A DNA stretch of 33,645 nucleotides from an uncultured Collinsella sp. GTDB taxonomy: Bacteria > Actinomycetota > Coriobacteriia > Coriobacteriales > Coriobacteriaceae. The stretch lies in NCBI GenBank assembly GCA_900549555.1, contig UROO01000012.1, positions 1-33,645 of the forward strand, read 5' to 3'. Positions 22,471-29,686 of this stretch are shown here, one piece after another; the first letter of the stretch is position 1; every line of letters starts with the position of its first letter. The translations under genes were made by a program, and so were the position numbers. Below the pieces are notes generated by a model. It was not told the origin of the DNA, did no database searches, and worked only from the letters and a program-made list of their open reading frames with translations.

Positions 22471-23028
22471 CTATTTCTTGAACGGGAAACCGAAGGCGTC
22501 CAGAAGGGCCTTGGCCTCCTCATCGGTGTTGGCGGTGGTCACGAAAGTGATGTCCATACCACGCTGGTGATCGACGGAGTCGAAGTCGATCTCGGGGAAG
22601 ATGAGCTGCTCGGTGACGCCCATGGAGAAGTTACCACGGCCGTCGAAGCTCTTGGGGGAGATGCCGCGGAAGTCGCGGATACGGGGGATCGCGACGGAGG
22701 TCAGACGATCGAAGAACTCCCACATACGGTCGCCACGCAGGGTAACCTTGCAGCCGATCGGCATACCAGCGCGCAGGCGGAAGGTAGCGATGGACTTGCG
22801 GGCACGGGTGATCATCGGCTGCTGGCCGGTGATGGCGCGCAGGTCGCGCACGGCACCGTCGATGGCCTTGGAATCGGTAGCGGCCTCGCCGACACCCATG
22901 TTCACGACGATCTTCTCAAACTTGGGGATCATCATGACGTTCTCGTACTGGAACTTTTCCTGAAGCTGGTGCTTGACCTCGTTGTTGTACTTGGTCTTCA
23001 GACGCGGCACATACTTCTCTTCTGCCAT
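22471..23028 (-). CDS. rplE: 50S ribosomal protein L5
   Basis: 185-residue 5S rRNA-binding protein. Signatures: KYNNEVKHQLQEKFQYENVMMIPKFEKIVVNMGVGEA, RVTLRGDRMWEF-type segment (KVTLRGDRMWEFFDRL), and FPEIDFD with the C-terminal RGMDITFVTTA. The ATG has AAGGAG upstream. Unlike the usual order, rplX and rplN do not precede it; it is the first gene of the block here, preceded by 320 bases without a gene. Confidence 0.97.
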   Translation of the reverse strand: MAEEKYVPRLKTKYNNEVKHQLQEKFQYENVMMIPKFEKIVVNMGVGEAATDSKAIDGAVRDLRAITGQQPMITRARKSIATFRLRAGMPIGCKVTLRGDRMWEFFDRLTSVAIPRIRDFRGISPKSFDGRGNFSMGVTEQLIFPEIDFDSVDHQRGMDITFVTTANTDEEAKALLDAFGFPFKK

Positions 23029-23264
23029 TGTTCACTCCTTCTTGGGGTTTTAAGCACGGGGCGTGGCCACGATGGGTTGTCCTCGTGCCTCCTGGCTGCA
23101 TCCGCGCCGCTCATGGCATTTCGCGGTTTGGACTCGACGCAGCAGGAGCCGACAAAACAATCGGTACTATACGCGCATCGGGAGCGTATTTCCAGAAAAA
23201 CCTCGTCTGCCTGCACAACTCCACAACTCCCCCGCACATATGTGTCCTAGGGGACCGAAATGGC
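23029..23264 (-). promoter_or_regulatory. Leader/spacer upstream of rplE
   Basis: This gene-free stretch stands where rplX would be expected. No fragment of L24 can be read in any minus-strand frame. A TATAGT (-10-like, plus ACTATA at 23166-23171) occurs about 140 bases before rplE, without a convincing -35. GCACGGGG (23053-23060) and CCTCGTGC can pair imperfectly, so a structured leader is possible. The rest of the gap (23265-23331) is a hairpin repeat. Confidence 0.35.
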
Positions 23265-23331
23265 AGTTGCGGTGAAATAGGGACTGTTTGACGGCTTAAC
23301 TGGCTTAAACAGTCCGTATTTCACCGCAACT
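23265..23331. repeat. AGTTGCGGTGAAATA hairpin repeat, copy 2
   Basis: 25-base arms (23265-23289 and 23307-23331) pair with one mismatch around a 17-base loop. The outer sequence equals copy 1 and the inner stem is GGACTGTTT/AAACAGTCC as in copy 3. It begins 17 bases after the xdhC stop. Confidence 0.88.
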
Positions 23332-23348
23332 TATTGATGGGGATGCGA

Positions 23349-24392
23349 TTAGCGCTTGCGGGGGACGAGCTTGGTGCGGCGCAGGTGGATCATCTCGGCG
23401 GCGATGGAGATGGCGATCTCCTCGGGATCCTCCGCCTCGATGGCAACGCCGATCGGCAGGTGCAACCCGTCGATCTGTTCCTGCGTAAAGCCCTCCTGCT
23501 CCAAACGGGCCCGCACAAAGGCCGTCTTGCGACGCGAGCCAAGGCAACCCAGATAGACAGGCTTGGCACGCATAGCCTGAATCACCACGTCAATATCGGA
23601 CTTGTGGCCTGCTGTGGCCACGACCACCAAGTCGCGCGGGCCGATGGGGCACAGCTCATCCAGGTTCTTGTAGTCGACCAGACGACGGTCGAAGACGCCG
23701 GGCACCCATTCGGGCGTCAACGTGCCGGGGCGATCGTCGCAGGCCACGACGGCAAAGCCCGCCGCCGTCAGCACCCGCGCCGTCGCAGCGCCCACGTGTC
23801 CGCAGCCAAAGATATAGGTAAGGCCCTCGGGGCAGAGCGTCTCGATGTGCGCGGGAGGAATCTCGGAGGCGACGTTGGTGTGGGTGACCTTGCTCCCCTC
23901 CTCCACCAGCGAAAGCTCGGGGCAGCCCACAATGGTGCGGCGCGACTTCTCGCCATGGTATTCGGCAGCGTCGCTTTCGAGCGCGCTTGCGATAAACGGC
24001 TCAAAGTCGATGACGAAGTCGCCGATGCGTCGATACGCCAAGACGTCGGCAACCGACTGGAACAACGGCGCCTTGGTCGCGTCCAGGTGCAGATAGCACA
24101 GGCAGATGGCTCCGCCGCAGATCATGCCGGTATCGGAGTTCTCGCCGCCCATGGTGTAACGAACCAGGCGCGATCGCCCCGCTGCCAGCAGCTCGCGGGC
24201 CTCGCCCAGCGCAAAGAGCTCGATTTTGCCGCCGCCGATGGTGCCCGCCTGGCTACCGTCGGCAAAGACAGCCATCCAGGCGCCCACGCCGCGCGGCGAC
24301 GACCCCGCCGTGCCGGCCACGACCACCAACTCGCACGTCTTACCAGCCTTCAGAGCGCCAAGCGCGGCATTCACCACATCGAGCTTTTCCAT
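23349..24392 (-). CDS. xdhC: XdhC/CoxI-family molybdenum hydroxylase maturation protein
   Basis: Accessory protein that inserts or sulfurates the molybdenum cofactor of xanthine dehydrogenase-type enzymes; cytosolic. It is 347 residues. The N-terminal XdhC_CoxI domain shows AGTAGSSPRGVGAWM and GTIGGGKIE. The C-terminal Rossmann domain shows YIFGCGHVGAATARVL and VVACDDRP, then LGCLGSRRKTAFVRARLEQEG. The ATG has AGGAAA upstream. It lies 9 bases after yqeB, forming a two-gene transcript. No molybdenum hydroxylase structural gene is in the window, so its client is elsewhere. Confidence 0.92.
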   Translation of the reverse strand: MEKLDVVNAALGALKAGKTCELVVVAGTAGSSPRGVGAWMAVFADGSQAGTIGGGKIELFALGEARELLAAGRSRLVRYTMGGENSDTGMICGGAICLCYLHLDATKAPLFQSVADVLAYRRIGDFVIDFEPFIASALESDAAEYHGEKSRRTIVGCPELSLVEEGSKVTHTNVASEIPPAHIETLCPEGLTYIFGCGHVGAATARVLTAAGFAVVACDDRPGTLTPEWVPGVFDRRLVDYKNLDELCPIGPRDLVVVATAGHKSDIDVVIQAMRAKPVYLGCLGSRRKTAFVRARLEQEGFTQEQIDGLHLPIGVAIEAEDPEEIAISIAAEMIHLRRTKLVPRKR

Positions 24393-24401
24393 TGCAATTT
24401 C

Positions 24402-25196
24402 CTATCCCTGGAATACACCGGAGAGCATGGCGAGCGCCTCGAGCACGCCGCCGCCGACCGACGTCGCCTTGTCCGAAATATAGTTGATGTAGCTGGCGTC
24501 ACCGCGCGGGTCGACATCGGCGCACTTAAAGCCCTCGGTGACCTGGACGCCATCTGCCAAAAGGCCGCGCAGGCAGCCGTCAATCTGCGTGACCATGGGA
24601 GTATCACCCGCATACCCGATCACGTCGCCGGCGCTCACGATGTCGCCGATCGCATGGTCGGACCTAAACACGCCGGCGGCAGGGCTATGGATTACACGCT
24701 CCTTGCCGTATCCGCCGATGATACCCGGCACGCCCGTATTGGGCTGGGGCGAGCCCTGGGTAATCACGCGGCCCAAAAAATGCCCGCGCATAGTCTCGAC
24801 CACGGCATCGCAATCGACCGGTGCGGTAAAGCCCGGCCCTACCGCGATGACGGCAGGAGCCATGTCGCGCGTGGTGTCCAGATTGCGCTTGGCCAGAATC
24901 GCGTCTACCACGGCCGCGGGCCTAAGTTCACCGAGCATCTGTGCCTGGGGGTCCACCACCACGGCGACATCCCCCGCCTCGGTAATCTCAAGCGCCTCGG
25001 CCGGCGTCTGTGCCAAGCGGGCGCGAATGCCCTCGACCTCGACCTCGCCCAAGCGAATGGCCTCGCAAAAACTGATCGTGCGACGGATGCACGTGGGGAC
25101 CGCGATATCGGCCATAACGACCGACACGCCGGCGCGCACCAAGCGAGCGGCGACACCCGTGGCGATATCGCCGGCGCCGCGAACATAAACGAGCAT
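24402..25196 (-). CDS. yqeB: YqeB, selenium-dependent molybdenum hydroxylase accessory protein
   Basis: 264-residue protein of the EF2563/YqeB family, which co-occurs with selenium-dependent molybdenum hydroxylases; its biochemical role is not established. The N-terminus has a Rossmann-like VRGAGDIATGVAARL. The C-terminal half has a barrel-sandwich pattern (HSPAAGVFRSDHAIGDIVSAG), like biotinyl/lipoyl-type folds. The ATG has GGGAGG upstream. It heads the yqeB-xdhC unit and is divergent from yqeC across 102 bases. Confidence 0.9.
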   Translation of the reverse strand: MLVYVRGAGDIATGVAARLVRAGVSVVMADIAVPTCIRRTISFCEAIRLGEVEVEGIRARLAQTPAEALEITEAGDVAVVVDPQAQMLGELRPAAVVDAILAKRNLDTTRDMAPAVIAVGPGFTAPVDCDAVVETMRGHFLGRVITQGSPQPNTGVPGIIGGYGKERVIHSPAAGVFRSDHAIGDIVSAGDVIGYAGDTPMVTQIDGCLRGLLADGVQVTEGFKCADVDPRGDASYINYISDKATSVGGGVLEALAMLSGVFQG

Positions 25197-25298
25197 TCCC
25201 GGGGCACCTCCCTGTGCTACGGTTTGAGCAGAGCAAAAGCGGTTCGACCGCTACTCTGATGATTATTTATTATCACAGTATTATACGGCGGTGAACAG

Positions 25299-26033
25299 AT
25301 GGAAACGGTTAGCGGCAATCTTGCCTCGGCGCTCAGGGTCGAGCCGGGCATTACCGCGATTATCGGCAGCGGCGGCAAGTCGACGTTGCTCAAAACGCTG
25401 GGTCTTGAGCTCATGCGCGCTGGCGGCCGCGTGCTCCTCTGCACCACCACGCATATGCTTCCCGTTGCCGGCGTGCCATGGGACGGGTCGAATCGTCGCC
25501 TGGACGCCGCGCCTTGGAAGCCAGGTGCCCCACACGCCCCAGGCTGCACCTGCGAGGCCTGCGCGGGGCTTGCACGCGGAGGCATCTGCCAGGCAGGCAT
25601 CTTGGACCCGGAGACAGGCAAGCTCTCCGCCCCCGCCGAGCCACTCGGCGAGCTGGCACAGCGCTTTGACTATGTGTTGGCCGAGGCAGACGGTAGCAAG
25701 CGACTCCCGCTCAAGGCGCATGCCGCCTGGGAGCCGGTAATTCCCGCCGCCACGGCAAACGTTGTCTGGGTCGTCGGCGCCTCGGGACTGGGCAAACCCG
25801 TCGCCGAGGTTGTCCACCGCCCCGAGCTCTTTTGCGAGCGTTGCGGCTGCGAGCTCACCGACATCGCCACGCCCGAGCGCGTCGCCCGGGTGCTCAATGC
25901 CGAGATGCAGGCGCTGGAACTCAGCACCGCACGCGTCATGCTCAACCAACTCGACACGCTCAGCGACCCCATGATGGCCGACCGCTTCGAGGCAGCTCTC
26001 GACCACCCCGTCGTCGCCAGCAGCCTCAAGTAG
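25299..26033 (+). CDS. yqeC: YqeC, putative selenium-dependent hydroxylase accessory protein
   Basis: 244-residue P-loop protein of the YqeC family, associated with YqeB and selenium-dependent molybdenum enzymes. The Walker-A-like motif is G23-SGGKST29, and the family motif is EADGSKRLPLKAHAAWEPVIP (from about residue 129). Between about residues 60 and 100 there is a segment carrying C83, C85, C88 and C97, and a second group C179, C182, C184 (CERCGC). These could hold a metal. The start at 25299 has only a weak ribosome binding site (CGGTGA). An AT-rich divergent promoter region (about 25255-25290) lies upstream. Confidence 0.88.
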   Translation: METVSGNLASALRVEPGITAIIGSGGKSTLLKTLGLELMRAGGRVLLCTTTHMLPVAGVPWDGSNRRLDAAPWKPGAPHAPGCTCEACAGLARGGICQAGILDPETGKLSAPAEPLGELAQRFDYVLAEADGSKRLPLKAHAAWEPVIPAATANVVWVVGASGLGKPVAEVVHRPELFCERCGCELTDIATPERVARVLNAEMQALELSTARVMLNQLDTLSDPMMADRFEAALDHPVVASSLK

Positions 26034-26044
26034 CCGGCCCCATC

Positions 26045-26121
26045 TCCTCAGTTGCGGTGAAATACGGACTGTTTGGCCGCCCGACGGCCGCAAACAGTCC
26101 GTATTTCACCGCAACTGAGGA
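26045..26121. repeat. AGTTGCGGTGAAATA hairpin repeat, copy 3 (perfect)
   Basis: The 31-base arms (26045-26075 and 26091-26121) are perfect reverse complements, with a further GCCG/CGGC pairing inside the loop. It occupies most of the 109-base gap between the convergent yqeC and hydantoinase genes and could terminate in both directions. Confidence 0.9.
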
Positions 26122-26142
26122 GGGGACACGGCATCTTTGCTG

Positions 26143-27510
26143 CTAGCGGGGGACGTAGCGGCCGGGCTGGGCTCCGGTGGGCTCGCCGTCGCGTGCCGCC
26201 AGCACGCCGTTCACAAACACGGCCTTGGCGCGGCCATGTGCCTCAAAGCCCTCGAGCGGCGTGTAGTCCACGGCCTGATGCTGTGTCGCGGCGCTGATCG
26301 TCCAACGCGCGCAAGGATCCCACACGCACACGTCGGCATCGGCACCCTCGGCAAGACAGCCCTTGCGCGGGTACATGCCAAACACGCGCGCCGGGTTCTC
26401 GCTCATCAAGCGGCAGAGGTCCTCGGGTCCCAGCTGTCCCTCAAAGCTCGTGGCAATCGCGACGGGACGATGCTCCACGCCGGGCCCGCCGTTGGGAATC
26501 GCGCGGAAATCGTCGCGCCCGCGGTCCTTTTGCCCGTGCAGGTTAAAGCTGCAATGATCGGTCGCAATCGTATCGATCTCGCCGGCCACAAGCGCCTCGC
26601 GCAGTGCCGCACGGTCACCGGCATGGCGTAGCGGCGGGCTCATCACGTACTTGGCGCCCGCAAAGCCGTCCTCGCCCTGCTCCAGATAGCAGGTGTCGTC
26701 AAGCATCAGATATTGGGGGCAGGTCTCGACATAGATATTCTTCTGCCCGCGCGCTTTGGCAGCACGAATGGCCCCGAGCCCCAACTTGGTCGAAAGGTGC
26801 ACCACGTTGACTGGGGCGTCGCCGGCCAGGTGCGCCAGATACAGCAGGCGGCTCACGGCTTCGGCCTCACACACGTCCGGGCGGCTGAGCGCATGCCCCT
26901 CGGGCCCATGAATCCCCTGCTCGTACACGCGCTTCTGCAGCTCATTCACCAGCGTACCGTTCTCGCAATGCACGCACAGTATGCCGCCAATACGCTTGAG
27001 CTCCTCGAGCACCTCGAGCGTCTCGGCATCGTCCAGGCGCAAATGATCGTAGGCAAAGTAGGTCTTAAACGACGATACGCCCGCCTCGCGCATAGCCGAA
27101 AGATCGGCGCGGTTGCGTTCATTCCACTCGGCGAGTGCCATATGAAAGGCGTAGTTGGCCGTGCAGGTTCCGTCGGCACGGCGATGCCACTCGGCCAAGG
27201 CATCGGGCATGGTCACGCCGCGATCAGCCGTCGCGTAGTCCACGATGGTCGTCGTACCGCCGCAGGCAGCCGCACGCGTGCCGGTTTCAAAGCTATCGGC
27301 TGTCCAATCCATGCCAGTCCAGCACTGCATGTGCGTGTGGCCGTCGATAAAGCCGGGAAACACCCAGCAGCCCGCGGCGTCCTCGACGGTATCGCCCTCG
27401 GCCGGCTCAATCGCCGCGGCAATCCGCACAATCTTGTCGCCCTCCATGGCAAGATCGGCGCGGCGAAGCCCCTGGGGCGTCACGAGCGCGCCGTTTTTGA
27501 TGATGATCAT
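26143..27510 (-). CDS. hyuA: Dihydropyrimidinase/hydantoinase-type amidohydrolase
   Basis: Binuclear metal amidohydrolase opening cyclic ureides such as hydantoins or dihydropyrimidines; 455 residues, as expected. Metal ligands: H58-T-H60 in GFIDGHTHMQ, the carbamylated Lys K149 (SSFKTYF), H180 (VHCENG), H237 (VHLST) and D317 (ATDHCSFN). It is closest in context to E. coli YgeZ/HyuA. The ATG has AGGAG, and this ribosome binding site overlaps the stop codon of the preceding mocA gene, so the two are coupled. Family certain; substrate (hydantoin, allantoin or another purine-derived ureide) inferred from neighbours. Confidence 0.92.
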   Translation of the reverse strand: MIIIKNGALVTPQGLRRADLAMEGDKIVRIAAAIEPAEGDTVEDAAGCWVFPGFIDGHTHMQCWTGMDWTADSFETGTRAAACGGTTTIVDYATADRGVTMPDALAEWHRRADGTCTANYAFHMALAEWNERNRADLSAMREAGVSSFKTYFAYDHLRLDDAETLEVLEELKRIGGILCVHCENGTLVNELQKRVYEQGIHGPEGHALSRPDVCEAEAVSRLLYLAHLAGDAPVNVVHLSTKLGLGAIRAAKARGQKNIYVETCPQYLMLDDTCYLEQGEDGFAGAKYVMSPPLRHAGDRAALREALVAGEIDTIATDHCSFNLHGQKDRGRDDFRAIPNGGPGVEHRPVAIATSFEGQLGPEDLCRLMSENPARVFGMYPRKGCLAEGADADVCVWDPCARWTISAATQHQAVDYTPLEGFEAHGRAKAVFVNGVLAARDGEPTGAQPGRYVPR

Positions 27511-27518
27511 GTTGCTCC

Positions 27519-28133
27519 TTATTGATTAATACAGTTGGCCACGCGATCAAAATACGAGCAGGCCGCGATATGCTCCGTTATGCGTCGCTGTCCCTCTGCG
27601 GTATCGACATCCCACAGCTCGTAGGCACGCGCCTCGACCAGCACCACGTCGGTACGGTCCTTGAGAATCGAGCCCCCGCCGTCCTTGCCCTCAAGACGCA
27701 TGAGTGCATCGAATAGTTCCGCCGGAAAGAGCACCGGGCTCGAAGGCTCACCGTTGCACGCCAAGCGCACCGGATGTTTGCGGCCACGCTCGTCAAACGC
27801 GCGAACCATGGCCTCAAAAGAGTCCGTGCTCACAAGCGGCTGGTCGCCCGGCAAAAAGAGGCAACCTTTCCAGTTGCGTTCGACTCCCCACGAAAGGCCC
27901 GCACGGACGCTTTCGCTGCGCAGCTCGCCATCGTGCAGAACGCACAGGCAATGCTTGTCCTCGCAAATCTGAGCGACCTCGGGCCAACGCGTCGAAACCA
28001 CGACGTCAAAGCCCCGGGGAACCGAATCGATGGCCCGGGCAATCAGCGGCTCGCCATAGATATCGGCAAGCATCTTGTTAGAGCCAAACCGCTTGCCCTC
28101 GCCCGAAGCCATAATGACGCATCCAAGTCTCAT
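27519..28133 (-). CDS. MocA-type molybdenum cofactor nucleotidyltransferase
   Basis: 204-residue MobA/MocA-like NTP transferase; MocA attaches CMP to molybdopterin for xanthine-dehydrogenase-type enzymes. The N-terminal motif is MASGEGKRFGSNKML, and LPGDQPLVS contains the conserved DQP. It most resembles YgfJ/MocA of the E. coli yge-yqe region; a specific CTP use is inferred. The ATG at 28133 has GGGGGAGG seven bases upstream, which excludes the longer frame to 28232. It lies 8 bases before the hydantoinase start. Confidence 0.86.
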   Translation of the reverse strand: MRLGCVIMASGEGKRFGSNKMLADIYGEPLIARAIDSVPRGFDVVVSTRWPEVAQICEDKHCLCVLHDGELRSESVRAGLSWGVERNWKGCLFLPGDQPLVSTDSFEAMVRAFDERGRKHPVRLACNGEPSSPVLFPAELFDALMRLEGKDGGGSILKDRTDVVLVEARAYELWDVDTAEGQRRITEHIAACSYFDRVANCINQ

Positions 28134-28220
28134 GGTGATACCTCCCCCGAAACCATCGTACCCATAACTCGCGCCGCGGGCATCCACATCGAAAGCGCTT
28201 ATCCCGCACGCCCGCGATGC

Positions 28221-28257
28221 AAAAAAGGGCACCCCGCCGGTTGGCAGAGCGCCCCCT
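28221..28257 (-). terminator. Intrinsic terminator after ygeW
   Basis: On the minus strand a G/C-rich arm (GGGGGCGC) pairs with GGTGCCC (one wobble) and is followed by six T. It separates ygeW from mocA-hyuA. Confidence 0.75.
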
Positions 28258-28282
28258 TTACATGGCTTACCTCAACCCGGCT

Positions 28283-29485
28283 TTAGGCCTGGAGCCAACG
28301 GGCGGTGTTGCGCTCGTCGAGGGCCTTGAGGGTAGCGGCGGGATCGGCAACCTTCTGCAGGAACATCATGGCAGCGATGGCGTACGGCTTGTAGCTGGCC
28401 TCCTTGTACATGCCCACGCGGTGCATGTCGAAGACGTCGGCGTTAACCTCGCCGTGCTCACAGGAAACACCGGAGATGTCGGCGGGCAGCGGGTGCATAA
28501 AGATGGTGTCTTGGCCGTTGGCAGTCTTCTCCATGAGCTCGGTCGTGGAGCACCAGTCCTGATGGGTGGCGTTCTGGGCGAGCAGCTCCTTCTCGAGCGC
28601 TGCGATGCCGGCGTCGTCGCCCTCGGCGTACAGGTTGGTGCGCTTCTCCATGGCGGCAAACGGAGCCCAGCTCTTGGGGATCACGATGTCGGCGCCCTCG
28701 AAGGCCTCGGCCATGGTGTTGACCTGCTTAAAGGTGGTGCCGGACTCGGCGGCGTAGCCCTTGGCGCGCTCGACGACCTCGGGCATGAGGTCATAGCCCT
28801 CGGGGTGAGCCAGGGTGACGTCCATGCCAAAGCGGGGCAGCAGGCTGATCAGCGACTGCGGGCAGGACAGCGGCTTGCCGTAAGAGGGCGAATAGGCCCA
28901 GGTGACGGCAACCTTCTTGCCCTTGAGGTTCTCGAGGCCGCCAAACTCGTTGATGAGGTAGAGCATGTCGGCAGAGGACTGCGTGGGGTGGTCGGAATCG
29001 GACTGCAGGGAGATGAGCGTGGGACGGTGATCCAGAACGCCGTCCTCGTAGGCCTGCTGCACGGACTCAGAGACCTCGGCCATGTAGGCGTCGCCCTTGC
29101 CGATGTACATGTCATCGCGGATGCCGATGACGTCGGCCATGAAGGAGATCATGGTAGCGGTCTCGCGGACGGTCTCGCCGTGAGCGATCTGGGACTTCTT
29201 CTCGTCCAGGTCCTGCAGCTCAAGGCCGAGCAGGTTGGCGGCCTTAGAGAAGGAGAAGCGCGTACGGGTGGAGTTGTCGCGGAACAGGGAGACGGCCAGA
29301 CCCGAGTCGAAGATCTTGGACGAGACGTTGTTCTCGCGCAGCTCGCGCAGGGCGTCGGCGACGATGTAGAGAGCCTTGAGCTCATCGGTAGTCTTGTCCC
29401 AGGTGTGCAGGAAGTCGCTGCCGTACATACCCTTAAAATCGAGGCCGTTCAGCTGCTCGACGAGCTCGGTAAACTTAGCGTCCAT
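28283..29485 (-). CDS. ygeW: YgeW-type knotted carbamoyltransferase
   Basis: Aspartate/ornithine carbamoyltransferase superfamily member of the YgeW family, 400 residues; the true second substrate is unproven. The carbamoyl-phosphate motif is DNSTRTRFSF. HPTQSSADM follows near residue 200, and FMHPLPADISG lies near the C-terminus. The length is greater than OTC (about 330), as typical for YgeW. I chose the ATG at 29485 (AGAAAGGA upstream); the reading frame continues open to 29671 but with no ribosome binding site. It stands between ygeY (200 bases upstream) and its own terminator. Confidence 0.93.
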   Translation of the reverse strand: MDAKFTELVEQLNGLDFKGMYGSDFLHTWDKTTDELKALYIVADALRELRENNVSSKIFDSGLAVSLFRDNSTRTRFSFSKAANLLGLELQDLDEKKSQIAHGETVRETATMISFMADVIGIRDDMYIGKGDAYMAEVSESVQQAYEDGVLDHRPTLISLQSDSDHPTQSSADMLYLINEFGGLENLKGKKVAVTWAYSPSYGKPLSCPQSLISLLPRFGMDVTLAHPEGYDLMPEVVERAKGYAAESGTTFKQVNTMAEAFEGADIVIPKSWAPFAAMEKRTNLYAEGDDAGIAALEKELLAQNATHQDWCSTTELMEKTANGQDTIFMHPLPADISGVSCEHGEVNADVFDMHRVGMYKEASYKPYAIAAMMFLQKVADPAATLKALDERNTARWLQA

Positions 29486-29686
29486 GGAAATGTCCTTTCT
29501 AAAGATGAAACGATCGCAATGAGTTGATGCGCTCCGGCATGCGCGTGTGGCTAGAACATGCAGAGCACCATGACGAGGACCCGCTACCGTTGAGGAAGCA
29601 TGGGAGATAACGGCCGCGGGCCCCAAGTCAACAGGGGGTGCCGGGGACACGAGCGGCCCCCGGCTCAACAAAATCGAGGAGTGGGA
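29486..29686 (-). promoter_or_regulatory. Spacer between ygeY and ygeW
   Basis: GCCGGGG (29640-29646) and CCCCGGC (29658-29664) form a 7-bp hairpin about 20 bases after the ygeY stop, without a T-run. TTGACT (plus 29626-29631) with a TATCTC 16 bases on is a weak candidate promoter for ygeW. Nothing else is recognisable. Confidence 0.35.

Noticed and set aside
23334..25259. 641-codon open frame antisense to xdhC and yqeB, with similar long frames at 4761-6044, 18115-19500, 21097-22410, 28217-29527 and 31072-32493
   Set aside because: All lie exactly opposite well-supported genes and show the composition expected from complementing their codons.
4643..26121. CRISPR-like interpretation of the repeated AGTTGCGG elements
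   Set aside because: Copies are dispersed singly over 21 kb, are self-palindromic, have no spacers and no cas genes nearby.
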